From positions 5,040,001 to 5,104,000 of the forward strand of contig OX345643.1 of assembly GCA_947044365.1 (NCBI GenBank): a DNA stretch of 64,000 nt. Reading direction: 5' to 3'. This document shows, piece by piece, positions 35,401-47,300 of the stretch. The first letter of the stretch is position 1, and each line of letters starts with the position of its first letter. The notes beneath the pieces are model-generated. The model was given only the letters and a program-made list of their open reading frames with translations. It was not told where the DNA came from and made no database searches. Source of the DNA: Petrosia ficiformis (lineage: Eukaryota; Porifera; Demospongiae; Haplosclerida; Petrosiidae). The translations under genes were made by a program, and so were the position numbers.

Positions 35401-38400
35401 TGAACTCCCTATGGAGTTATGTTATATTATGTGTCAAAGTTTTCCTATAGCTACCTGCTTTGATAGTAACACTTACTATCAAACCAGCATGCTTGGTTTG
35501 CAGTGAAAAGTTATTTAGCTGCTTGACAGTGACACTTACTGTCAAACAGTATAAATTACATCTAGTTTTGCAGCTTGTTCTTGGCTTCATAATAATTGTT
35601 TATGTTTGATGTTTATAATAATTATAACAAAATATATTGAGAAAAAGTATCCCTATAATTGCTTTGTGTGATGACTATGCTGATGGCACTAGTGTCTCTA
35701 CCTTTCTGTGTACTTGAAAGCTGGTGCCAGAAGAAGTAAGTATAAGCTTGATTGCAGTCTAAGTACACAGATGAGAACAGACTGAAGTACTCCTTCAAGG
35801 TTCTAAACGATGACTTCCTCGTGTCTGAAACTCAACAACTCATTATACTCACTTGTTAAAGATTCTTGCATAATATTTATACTGTTTCTCTACTATATAC
35901 AACAGTTATTAGCCATTCTTTCTGAATCTTCTGGCTGGTCTGTAGCTCAAACACACGTTCTTTTACGTGCCATGCATACACCTATTAATTGACTGAGCAC
36001 CCGGGAATGATGCAACTTCCTTAACTACATATACAACGCATAATCGTGCATGCGCAAGTGACACAAGAATATATATAATTATATATAGATTCAACCCCGT
36101 GGACCAGAAAGCAATTATAGGGATGGCGCTAGAGACCATACTCATATAACCAATCAAATTGGTCAAAATAACAAATCAGTTTTTACAGTGTAGCAAAAAC
36201 TTGTCGTTACTTATGATTCTTGTATGATTTGACGTCTGCTGGTAGTATTTTTAAAGTATAGGTTCGCTGGAATTTTGCTGACAGACAGAAAGATTACAGT
36301 AACCCTCCGCTCTGCCTACGCGGGCGAGGGTTAATTATATAATGATATTTCACGATTTATATATATATAGACAGAGTCCTGTTGTGTTATATAAAATCAC
36401 TGATACACCGATAATCCTATCAGTAGTTGGCATTGGTCATTATCATATCAGTTATTTTTGAGTAATGAAACGGAAGTATGTGTACTAATTTCCTTAAAAC
36501 ATAATTAAAGGTTCGTGGATATTGACAGTATCAGTTATTGGGTTTTTAGAATATCAATAAAATCCCATACTGATACATCAAAATACGAAATGTTAATAAT
36601 ATTTATAGAATTAGCAGACACATTATCTTAACCTTTAGTTACTCCTCTATATGGATCAAAATCTTTAGAATGCAATGTTGTCTGACATCCAGGTAGCTTG
36701 AGCACATTTCTGAATTCCTTTATTGAGAATGATGTTTGAAGTGGTCCTAGTCTTCCTACCAGTATAACTTTCTTTATCTTGCTTTTTCTAAGGCCTTCAA
36801 CTGAATGTGAGCATATATCAGTTTTCTAAATTAAAAAAGTAAGTTAAACAAACCATAATAATTAATATGTGGGAACAGCTTAATTTCAATTATGTTTTAA
36901 AGTTACCAACTATCAAACAATATGGACTGTTATTATAACTCTGGTAACCTATTACCTTAACTTTATACTTTTTGTGCTGTTGCAATTAGAGTTGGGTAAT
37001 GTTATGATATTATCATAAAATTGTGATATTTTCTTCCATGATATATCATATCGTTAGTTTCTGGATTATCATTATATAGTATCTTCAATACTATTGCAAC
37101 TATCGCACAATATCAATACATAAATACTTGGTCTTGCACAAGCTATGTGTGTACAGACATTGATTTGAAACAGCCTGATGTGAAAATAGGGAGTATGTTG
37201 AATATTTTTCGCTAGTTTGAAAAATCATGATAATTTCTCCCATGATATGCAGCAAAAGCTTGTTTTTACTTTTAATCCTTGTATGATTTGATGTCTGCTG
37301 GTAGTATTTTTAAAGTGTAGGTTCGCTGGAATTTTGCCAACAGACAGAGAGGTTACAGTAACCCTCTGCTCCGCCTACGCGGGCGAGGGTTAATTATATA
37401 ATAATATTTCTTCATGAAGTGTTGGTTAGGGTACAGGGAGAAAATTTAGACTGCAGCTACTCTCATAAACATTTGTACACTGCAAAAATTAAATTGTTAA
37501 AATAACTAATTTATTGGTTAGTGCAGTTGCAAGGAATAGAGGAAATTGTAATTTAATTGGTTGTGTAGGTTGTCATATATAATCCAATAATTCTTTTCCT
37601 ATACTGTCTAATAGATGTACAAAGATGCAGAATAAATATTTTAATTAAATCATTATAGGTTTCCAAACCTTCTTTGTAAATCAAATATAAGATATTAGGC
37701 ATGATAATTGATTATAATATATCATCATTTACTTATTTAGTATGAACTAGCTATGGCGTTAGATTATGTATCCTAAACAACCAACTAATTGTTAAATCCT
37801 TGTAACAGCAATTACCAATACATTTGTTATTGTAACAATTTTGTTTTTGCAGTGTAATCGTATCATGTATTTCTCATTATCATCCATCCAAAGTTGCAAT
37901 GCTTGGTAAATAAAATGAGTTAATATTGAGAAATCTCAGCGTATAGAAAAATATAAGTAATGTACATGTATATCACAGTATATCATATACCTCAAGCAGT
38001 TCCAATGGTGTTAGTAATATTCTTGTAATATCCAGGGCCACATTACCTAGACCTATAATAACAGCAGTATCACCAGAAAGATCTGGATTGAGCTAGATGA
38101 AAAATATGTCTAATGATTACAAAGAGTGTACTAATGTGAAGTGTATATAGCCATCATCAGATTAGTAGTGGATGTATTAATATAGAAACTGACAAACACA
38201 GGCCTTTTGAACAGGGAGAGGAAAAGGAAATAAGTCCTACTCTTCAGGATAAAAATTGTGATTATTATTTAAAAACCAGTTGTACATATTATTGATTTGT
38301 GAGGTCAATCCAAATTATAATGCTAGCAAGCTTCAAATACTATATCCAGTACTTAAATCTCTGTATTCGAGTAAACCATTGAACCAAACAATAAAACATC

Positions 38401-41178
38401 TTATATCCACTTCTTATATTCTATGGTCTGCTACCCACCAAAAAAATGTCTAGCAGATGCTATACACGTTTATATCTAGTACTTACATTTCTGTATTCAG
38501 GTAAACCATTATACCAACCAACAAAATGTCTAGCAGATACCACACCTTCAAGTGACTATGAAATGAGGGAAAACATGAATTAATTATAAATGATGAGGAG
38601 ATAATGAAATTATAACCTCTCCAGGAATTCCTAATAACTTGTCATCATCAGCTCCATAGGACTGTAATAACATAAGTAATAGTAATTATATAGAGAGATA
38701 TGATATTAGTATTTTAATGATTAACTACAGAGGGGTCAATAAAAAGCTTATGTTCTGTTTTTGTACTACACATGTTCTACACTGCAAAAATTAAATTGTT
38801 AAAATAACCAATTTATTGGTTAGTACAGTTGCAAGGAATAGCATAAATTTCAATGTAGTGGTCATACAGGTTATTGTGGCTATTTACATGTTACTATGAC
38901 ATTATGTGTACCAAGTATAAAAATGTACACTAGGATAAATTAAAAGATGTTTTGCAGGTTTCAAACTCTTTTGTTGGCCAAAACTAGTACTACCCAATAC
39001 AATCACTTTAAGTGGTACATTAAGTAGATTATTGGTATGAAATATGAGTAGACAGCACCTTATACATCAACTAATTGATTTATAATTAGTACAAAGTAGC
39101 TATGGCATCAACATGTGTGAATCCATAACAATCTGAATAAATGACTAATTGTTAAATTGCAACTGTACTAACCAATAAAATAGTTATTTCAACAATTTTG
39201 TTTTTGCAGTGTATGCTCTGTAGTATGCTAAATCTTCATTATGTTTAAACCATTTCAATGCAATAATGAGAGTACTATACCGTCATTTCCATACTACAGT
39301 CATACTATAAATACAAAATGTAAACTTGGCAGGGAGGTTCAAGTTAAGGGGGGATATCCCCCCGTCCCCATCCCCACTGTATGAAATGCTTCACACCCCT
39401 AATAGGAGATTGATTATGTGAAGCAAGAGGACTAAAATAGAAACAGTATTTCAAAAGTGTTATTACATGTAATAATTTCAAGCCATAGAACTACATGCCT
39501 GCCATATACATAATAAGATAAAGCAGCTACACCTTCAATATATAATGTTCACTGAGCCATTTCAAAACTTATGCTTACCATTAAAACAGCATTATAGGAC
39601 CGGATGATGTCATTAGTAGTCACATCTTTGCCAACATTAATGTTACCAATGAAACGACATCTCTCTGATTTCGCTAATGTAGTAAATCGATTGATGACAT
39701 TCTAGATTTTAAAAAATACGTTTTTTTAATTAAATACAACATTAGCAAGAAATTATTTATATTTACAAAACACCAAATTAGAAATCCATTCTCTTTTTTT
39801 ATTCAATATCATTTGTAAAAGCAATGTTCTGCCGCTATTTAGTATGGTGGTTAGATTTTAACTTGCATTTAGTGTAGTTAACCTAGTATATACTTATCTC
39901 TGGTGTATTATCTAAGAGGAGGTTAAAGTATCTCCCAACCAGAAGAGGGTAGAACACTGAGCACCCTACATGTCTATTAACAGAATCCTTGATCGAGACA
40001 TTGGACATAAAACTATACATAATCATAGTCATTAGTCATATAGGGTTTCATACAGAGGGGGGATATCCCTCCCTAACTGGAGTTTCCCCTCTAGATTTCA
40101 GACCAAATTTATTTCAACATGCAACAACATCTCAGCTACAAGCTTTTTGGGGTCCCAAAAGCCACCAGAAGCAACCTCAGTGGGCTTAAATTTATAAAAT
40201 TTCCTGGGGAGCACCCCTAGACCCCGCCAGGAGCAGTGTGCATCACATGATCAATTCTTTCTCCTCCCTAACAAAACATCTTGTATGAAACCCTGTCATA
40301 CATAATTATACTTAATATATACTTTGACTTCCGCATGATCGGGAGCAACTCCAAATCTGATTAAACCAAATGGTACTGGTAGTTTCTCTATTATATCAAC
40401 AAATACATCAGTGTTTCTCTGTAAGGAAATTATGAACACAAGATACTCAAATAATACATAATTATATTATAATTAATTAACAATATTATTGTTATGAAAA
40501 CAAAATAAAACAAATTTTGTTTTGTTTTCAGTACAATATTGTTAAATACTTATTACTTACCGAGAAAAAAAAAAAAAAAAAAAAAGGAAAAAAAGTTATA
40601 TATATATATACCGGTATTAGATTTATAAACTTATAATTAGTGTTGTTTTAGTTAACTATAACTGAAACTAAAGTAAGGCATTGTGACTTTTAGTTAACTA
40701 AATTATAACTGTATTACAGGTCTATTGTAATAACAACTAACTAAAACTCTTTTAATAAGCCTAGTACAAATGTATTATTTTTTTAATCAACTATAATTAT
40801 ATATATATATATATATATAACTTAAATTATCAAAAAAACATGCATGCTATAATTGAATGGATCAGTGCAAGAGGGGGCCTAGTCGTTTATTCTCACTAAA
40901 TTTATCTTCTTGGAAGAAATAGATAGGAGATGTGGTCGATGGCAGGTTATTTATAATTTTGCAGTATCGGGATATATATATATAATGACATTTACTATTC
41001 GCTATTACACGGTATAAATAGAAAATCGTGTACCCCTCACGGCCCCACGTTTACAGCTAAACTTAGATTTTACCTTTATTAAATGATGAGCAGTATAGAA
41101 ACCTGCAGGTCCACTACCAATAATAGCTACACAAGGTCTCAGCACATTAGAAAACAAAGATAAAAATACCCTCACCAT
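32449..41178 (-). CDS. FDXR: Adrenodoxin reductase, mitochondrial, copy A (13 exons, 461 aa)
   Basis: FDXR is the matrix flavoenzyme that passes electrons from NADPH to ferredoxin for Fe-S cluster and steroid work. Exons, 5' to 3': 41178-41074, 40418-40323, 39701-39579, 38661-38617, 38555-38487, 38092-37991, 36825-36633, 34807-34756, 34701-34575, 34192-34006, 33268-33161, 33057-33007, 32576-32449; the frame is open throughout. A short Arg-bearing presequence ([15 protein letters not shown]) precedes the FAD loop GSGPAG (21-26). [32 protein letters not shown] and FSDWEKID match the family. Odd points: the pyridine-nucleotide loop reads GLGNVA where copy B and vertebrates have GQGNVA (residue 161), and GRLGP replaces GRRGP (residue 206). 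PDHA for PDHP and GADDD for GAEDD are further departures. Likely a diverging duplicate; its introns are swollen with repeats. Confidence 0.93.
35277..35420. repeat. MITE family 3 fragment
   Basis: CACTACAAAAAGAAAGTTAAAATAACTAA and ATTGGTTAGCACAGTTGCAA mark one end of the CACTGCAAAAA family; the other end is missing. It lies in FDXR-A intron 7. Confidence 0.55.
35625..36080 (+). repeat. Dispersed repeat R5 (copy in FDXR-A intron 7)
   Basis: Matches 55190-55640 and, inverted, 2760-3040. It runs from CCCTATAATTGCTTTGTG to the CGCAAGTGACACAA end. Compared with the 55-kb copy it lacks the coding repeats found upstream at 54955-55200. Confidence 0.75.
36186..36352 (+). repeat. 165-bp repeat, first of a pair
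   Basis: Near-identical to 37249-37405 (shared ATTTGACGTCTGCTGGTAGT, TAGGTTCGCTGGAATTTTGC and CCTACGCGGGCGAGGGTTAA). The last 35 bp contain AACCCTCsCTC-type inverted words. Both copies are in the introns flanking FDXR-A exon 7, so they bracket that exon as direct repeats. Confidence 0.85.
37249..37405 (+). repeat. 165-bp repeat, second of a pair
   Basis: Direct repeat of 36186-36352. Recombination between the two would delete FDXR-A exon 7, which holds the GRxGP segment. No such repeat is seen at the matching place in copy B. Confidence 0.85.
37478..37854. mobile_element. MITE family 3 (complete, TA target duplication)
   Basis: Begins CACTGCAAAAATTAAATTG and ends TTTTGTTTTTGCAGTG, flanked by TA on each side. 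The inverted ends extend about 50 bp (TTGTTAAAATAAC, TTATTGGTTAG, CAGTTGCAA). A TA duplication suggests a Tc1/mariner-type or similar DNA transposase. It lies in FDXR-A intron 6. Confidence 0.85.
38335..38465 (-). repeat. Decayed copy of FDXR exon 5 and its donor
   Basis: The words TCCAGTACTTAAATCTCTGTAT, AGTAAACCATT and AAAATGTCTAGCAGATGC echo the start of exon 5 and its flank at 38475-38540, but in broken form. It is a local partial duplication in FDXR-A intron 5. Confidence 0.65.
38780..39211. mobile_element. MITE family 3 (complete, TA target duplication)
   Basis: Begins CACTGCAAAAATTAAATTG, ends TTGTTTTTGCAGTG, TA on both sides. At 432 bp it is the longest copy in the window. It is in FDXR-A intron 3. 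Confidence 0.85.
39822..39959 (+). mobile_element. MITE family 2 copy shared by the FDXR duplication
   Basis: Starts CAATGTTCTGCCGC and ends AGAACACTG. The orthologous copy in FDXR-B is 49595-49739 at the same intron position, so the insertion predates the duplication. Confidence 0.75.
40563..40583 (+). repeat. Poly-A tract
   Basis: About 20 consecutive A in FDXR-A intron 1; nearby is (AT)n. Confidence 0.95.
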
Positions 41179-42900
41179 TATTACTTTGAAAGGGTGTGGG
41201 TATAAATTAAAACCGCACCCAAACCTAATAATGACGTGACATGGTATTGTTATGATAATTTGATAAACCCTATAATAATTTTGAATCTTGTTATGTGCAG
41301 ACATCCTAATTACATGTGGGCGTGTTCTTTTTTTTTTTCCAACTATATATGAGGTTAGAAAAGCCCGTTCAGCTGTACATATACTTGCCGTCGTATAAGG
41401 ATCTGGCATAGGAGCTTGGTAATGATCTCAGTCGGAATTACTGACTTGCTGTTAGGTTTTTTTCTTTTATGTCTGCATTCTTTATCATTAATCACTGGGG
41501 AAGGGAAGGGAAGGGGGGGGGGGGGGGGCAGAGCCCTCCCCCCCCCCCCCCCCCCCCAGTTTAGGCCCTGGGATCGTTACGGTTATCATCCATGCAGTTT
41601 GTGTCGGGAGAGATAATGAGTACGTTGCAGTATTTAGAAGTACGTCGATTCACTGACGCGGATCCGGATATTTAATGCAGGCGTGTCAGGCCTTGCCCAC
41701 TAATAATTTTACGTAATCTTGCTGGCGGTTACATCAAGAAACGGCCCTACACATTGACATCTTAAATCTGTGTATTAATGGAACTTTATGAAAGTTTATT
41801 AAACTCAAAATCTATATCGAGAATAGCATCAGATTTTAAATCATATAGTCAAATTTTAACTTTTAGAGGACTGATGTCACATAAATATGACATTTGACCC
41901 CTACACAGTTGGGAGTGCATTCCTAATGTTGCAAAGCACTCCAAATATTCGCAATTGGTTTCAGAGATAAGCCCATGAAAATTGCTAAAAAACATTTGAT
42001 GGATTTTCAGCCGCCCTTTACCCTAGTACGGAGGAATTTTAACGAGGGTGTGCCTCATTAATGGGAGTTCCCCTTCGCTGCCTATGCAACTTGGAAGTAG
42101 GGATTCGATGACTTCGCCCACCCAATCTGGTGGGTACCTGTTGTAAAACCCGATATCGTGAGTGTAGCTGGTGCTGTTGGGGAGAAAACTGCATTTGAAT
42201 TAGTCCTACGAAGTGCTTCGGAACTTTCAAGTCCTGATGTCATAAAAAAATAGGGTCCCCATAAGTTTGGGTCCCCCAGCCCCAACATAATGTGAATAGG
42301 GCATATTGGGGCACCCCACGTGAAATAATTTCCCATTAATCAGCACTGTACACTTAACCCAATGTTGGGGCCCTTGCAATGTATAACATAGGCCACCTTT
42401 GTCATTAGGTAAACTGATTTCATAATGAATCGTGAGCATGAGAGGTAATATTTCGTGATGCATAGAAGGGAGACCTCTTTTAACAAAGTGGCCCCCAATT
42501 TAACTTCAATTTAACGTTATTTTAGGACTGGGTGCTCCCAAAATTACAGGGACCCCAAATGTTTATGAACAAGTTGCTAGAAATAGTACTCCATGCCAAA
42601 AAAGGAGCTCTGCTGAGGATATCTCTGCTGAGGATAATGCTTTCTGCTTGGAAAAACAAGCTCAGCTGTGTCTATCTGTCTGTACATCATAGTAAAGTAT
42701 CATAAAAGAAATTAATGATGCTATAATTAGAAGAAATGGCATTATTGGTTCACTTTTTACTATAGCAGTTACATGTTTCAGAAATAAATGCTAAAAATAC
42801 TGGCAGATAATGACCAATACCGATTACTGATCCGATTATCGATACAACACTAGTTCTAATCTGCATTGTCTTGCTATATTTATGTTATAATGTACTATAA
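41179..42900. other. Intergenic region right of FDXR-A
   Basis: Upstream of FDXR-A. It holds the G/C tract at 41505, then unique DNA. A coding-like stretch on the plus strand lies at about 42108-42252 (frame with WWVPVVKPDIVSVAGAVGEK, ended by TAG and preceded by a stop). From 42700 the sequence matches 52017-52200 of the right-hand unit. The coding-like stretch has no family I recognise. Confidence 0.45.
41505..41557. repeat. G16 ... C20 foldback tract
   Basis: A run of 16 G (41513-41528) is followed after nine bases by CCC and a run of 20 C (41538-41557). The arms can pair perfectly. It lies about 330 bp upstream of the FDXR-A start codon. Either strand could also form G-quadruplex. Run lengths are likely unreliable. 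Confidence 0.85.
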
Positions 42901-42910
42901 CTGAACTTAC

Positions 42911-43328
42911 ACAGTGTTCTGGGAAGCTATAACCTCAGCTAGCGATTACAGGAAGTGAAATCCTAAAGCATAGTAAAATGTATGAAATCATAATAGTATG
43001 TGTCATAGACACACACGATACATATAGACACGTGTACCAGGATTCTGACGCAATAATCAGCAGTGGTCAAGGACAAACAGCACTTAATATCTACTGACTA
43101 GTACTAAGTATCTAACTTTCAGGAACCACTGTACATTTGTGTACATGTAGCAATTACATATACACTCGTGATTTTTTCTGTGAAGAACCCTGCATGTCCA
43201 CACAAATACAGACACAGACACACAATCAATTTCAAACTAAAACTATTATATATACACATATACATATTGATCGTCATACAGATCGCCAACATATGAATAG
43301 CAACAACCCAAAGTATCAAGAACCTTTG
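42911..43328 (-). pseudogene. Truncated 3' end of the cysteine-rich gene, carried by the duplication
   Basis: Exons corresponding to numbers 8, 7 and 6 of the gene at 51605-58966 are recognisable at 42911-42962, about 43100-43175 and 43257-43328. Exon 8 reads TGA where the intact copy has TGT (Cys), so it is stopped. Exon 6 breaks off at 43328, just 6 bp short of its splice acceptor in the intact copy, where homology to the right-hand unit ends. Exons 1-5 were never copied. This fixes the right breakpoint of the duplicated segment. Confidence 0.8.
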
Positions 43329-44366
43329 TCTACTTCATCCAGTGCTCCAATTCCTCCAGTCTACCTCATCTAGTACTCCAGTCCAGAAGACTTTAATTTC
43401 TTGTAGTTTATTTCTGTTTTTGTACATTTTTTTTCTTTCAAATTTCACATATTATTTTGAATATATATAATTATTATAATTTTTTTTAAATGTAATAATG
43501 TAATATTATTTATTATACACTACTTGTCTTTATTATTACACAATATACACTACTATTGTCACAGTGTTTCAGACTTAACACAAAAATAAATTTTTAATTA
43601 TAGTGTACAAAGATGCTTTTCTTAAGTTGAAAATAATATTATTGCATTTTAAAACATTATATTCTTTTAAGAAAAAAAGATGTTTAATTTTGACACTAAT
43701 CCCCTGCCATGCAAAACTACTGAGATATTGAATGATTTTGTTTGTAATTATGATCAACAACAATAATTCCTGAAAAGTGAAAATGATAATTATTATATCT
43801 ACAATATCTTTTCATCATTATGTGAAGCCGTTTAATATGTGTATACTGATGAAAAACACATTATAATGAATGCACTCACAGTGCAGAACCCTCGCCACAA
43901 GTGTGATTGGAACAAGAATGATTATTGACAAGAAAATAGGGGCAGACAATACTTTAACTGTAGCAGTTATTATACTGAGATTTTATTATATATGTGTGTG
44001 TTACAACTCACACTCTCAAGTCTTACCAAGAATTCCTAGCCATTGTTTGGTTAGTCTCGTCCCCAGCTGCACCCACTACCATGGAGAAGCACTTAATAAT
44101 CATGCAGATTAGTATGTATATACTGTACATGTACCTCATTAGTAGCACAAGTAATTGTTCCATTCTCAAAATAGAACTTCCAATAGAGATACTGAAACCA
44201 TAGTTTTGTTTCATGAGCCAAATTAAAAAATTTAATTACTACACTTCAATTCATGATTCTAACAAATTAATTAGTACAAAGTATCTGTGGTATAAGATGT
44301 ATGTATCCTGAACAACCAACTAATTGTTAAATCTTTGCAACTGTACCAACTACCAATATAGTTATT
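43329..44366. other. Duplication junction and left flank of FDXR-B
   Basis: After the breakpoint at 43328 comes unique AT-rich sequence. From about 43713 it matches the left flank of FDXR-A (32016 onward). A segment at 43860-43990 (ATTATAATGAATGCACTCAC) resembles part of FDXR-A intron 7 near 34861. At 44263-44392 lies the right half of a family 3 MITE. No gene is seen. Confidence 0.6.
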
Positions 44367-44392
44367 TTAGTTATTTTGTTTTTGCAGTGTGG
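44263..44392. mobile_element. MITE family 3, right half, fused to FDXR-B
   Basis: Carries ACTAATTGTTAAATC, CAACTGTACCAAC and the terminal GTTTTTGCAGTG of the family. Its outer end abuts the FDXR-B coding sequence at 44392/44393, so the gene's last codons and stop are MITE sequence. Confidence 0.8.
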
Positions 44393-47300
44393 CAATATGA
44401 AGCATCTCTTCAATAGAGACTATTTTTTCTCTTGGTTTATTTAATTTTTGTCCTCTTCTCTGTTCCTCTGAGTCAATTCTTTCCCAATCAGAAAATTTGA
44501 CAGGTTTTCTACCTGTAAAATATAATTACATTGTGAGTATGGTACTTCCTTTTTAAAGTTACTAGTGTCATAAAATGATTAAATTACTAATTAACAAACA
44601 ACCAGGATTCTAATAATGTCTAGACTCATAGTGAAGACATTACTGATTAGGGAACAAGAAACTGACAGATTTATCATTCTATGTAATTAGTGGAGTTTAT
44701 TATTATAGTGCAATGAAACTAGCAATTTGCTTATATTCTGTTTCATTGAAGTATAGGCCACTAGGCCTACAATAAGAGGCTACTAAATTCATATAGATCA
44801 TCAAATTGGCATTTGGAGATAAACTTCAGTATAATCAAGTGTAAAGAAAATGGATTTTACTCCTATATATTATGTGCCTGCAGATGAGTAAACGTGCCAC
44901 AAGTAACAATTTTTCAAAATTTTTTTTTTACATTTTTGTAATCTGCATATACTGCTCTTTGCTTTGAAATCTGACATACCTTTGCTGAGTTATAAGCTTT
45001 TAAATTCGCATTAGAATGAACACGAACTCTTGCGAAGTTTGCCTCATAACTACAAATAAATTTTTGTTACCATGGCATGTTTTTTCATCTGCAGTCACAT
45101 ATAAAGGTTTCTTTATGTTGTGATATTTGATACTTACACTCTAAATATCTGAGTATATCAGTATTTGAAGCTATCAGTGGTACTTTGTCTGTAAAATAAA
45201 TAAGAGTAATATATGAATATATTTGTATTATGGTTCTAAAAATCATTAGTGAGAATAGTGACTATTATTACTCATTCATACCATTTGCAATATCATGTGC
45301 TATTGCCTCTGCTGTCTCAAAAGCATCATTCATTGTTGTTAGTATTGTTCCAATAGGACCTCTCTTAACCCATCCACTACAATATAATCCTGTATAGAGG
45401 TAGTTATAGATCAGTGTAACACTTAAACCTGTGTATTCCTGGCACCATGGGACCTGGCTAAAGTGTCCTGAATATGGAGACATCCACTTTAACCAGGTGT
45501 CCACATTTCCAGGTTTGAGAGAATAAACAAAATATTAATTTTTGGATCATGTACATTTGGAACTATTCATGAAATTCATGGTTAGAATTTCCAAACTCAT
45601 AACATCATGTATATTGAGTAATCATTATACGTGATGTTATGAGTTTGGAAATAGATCGTTTGGATGAAGTAATTTTTGATCAAATGGTTTTGCTTACTAT
45701 AATGGCCATTTTTACAGGAAGCCAACAAAATTTGGGTTTCCAGGAAGACTAATCTTCTTAGATACCAAATTTCATTGGCTTCTGTAACAAAATGGCCAAA
45801 TAGCGATTTAAATGCAAGAATTTGATTGAAAATTGATTCCTTCAAATGGTTAGTTTTCATAAATGTATTTAAAATAAGACATTAACCTTGAATAACATCA
45901 CCATTGGAATCCACTACTCTCCCTCCATTGTTTGGTATAATACCCAAGTGACTATCAAAGGGGATATCAGGATCAATGACAGTACTTTTATAACCAATAC
46001 TTCTCACTACAAAAGAGCATTCTATTTCCTCATACTGTCCAGTTCCAACAGCTTTAACTGTATCTCCATTAGTCTATAAAAAGAATAATTAAAGAGAAGA
46101 ATGTAATACAACTACAATGTAAATTCAAGTTTGAAAGCATTCATAATTAATTATATTAGAGCAGAGACAATACATTAATAATTATATTGAAGTAATATAC
46201 TATTATCCTCAGTGAGCATTAGAGTATTTGTTTAACTGTTAATGAGTGCAAAGTCATTTACTTGCAAGGTAATTATAGGTGATATTGTAAAATGTCAAAA
46301 GTCCTAAATGGACTTATTATGGATATAGTTATACTCCGTGGTTATGTTATGGTTTAGTATGAAACTCTAAGCAAATAATTAATTGCAACAAGTAATGCAT
46401 TATCTCAATAATATCATCCAGCTTTAATTAATATTTTCCATAGTTTTCTGAAAATGTATGTAAACATACTTGTAGTTCATTAATTTCCAGTTTAACACCT
46501 CTTAGAAACCCCTCTGGTGTTGTGAGAAACTCAACCGGACTACGAAGAAATTGTAGCTCTAACGACGTGCTAGCTTCATCACAGTTACGAAATTCACTAA
46601 CAAAACAAATGAATAACTAACAAGTAAAATGTTTATATTTTAATTCATACTCTGCTGTTTTCATCATAAGTTCTGTCATTCTCTTCCTGGGTCTAGGCAG
46701 ATCTAGCAATGAAAAGAAAAGGCGATCAATAATTTACTTAAGCCAGTATTACCACTTATCATTATGAATATAATGAGGAAGCTTAGTCTCCAGTTTCTCT
46801 CACAAACATTTACAGTAGTGGGCATATGGAATGAGCAACAGAACAATTACAATTCATAAAATGACATTACAGATTTGATATTCTAACACCTATTATAGAC
46901 AGAGTCCTTTCGTGTTATATAAAACTATTGATGCACTAATAATCAGATTGGTAATTTGGAATTGGTCATTTTATTTAAATATATCAGTTATTTTTGAGTA
47001 ATGAAACTGATATATTGAAACAACTGTACATTTCCTATGATTATAACATCATTAAGAAAGAATCAGCTACTACCTCAGTGTTGGTTATCTATAGATATCA
47101 AAATCATTATTGGATTATCTGTGAAATCCCGTATCAATAAACATCATTGCTAAACAAAATTCTTGGATTAGCAGACACATTATCTTAACCTTTAGTTACT
47201 CCTCTATATGGATCAAAATCTTTAGAATGTAATATTGTCTGACATCCAGGTAGTTTGAGCACATTTCTGAATTCCTTTATTGTGAATGATGTTTGAAGTG

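Noticed and set aside
41416..41616. 66-codon plus-strand ORF with polyglycine and polyproline
   Set aside because: Read-through of the G16/C20 tract; not a gene.
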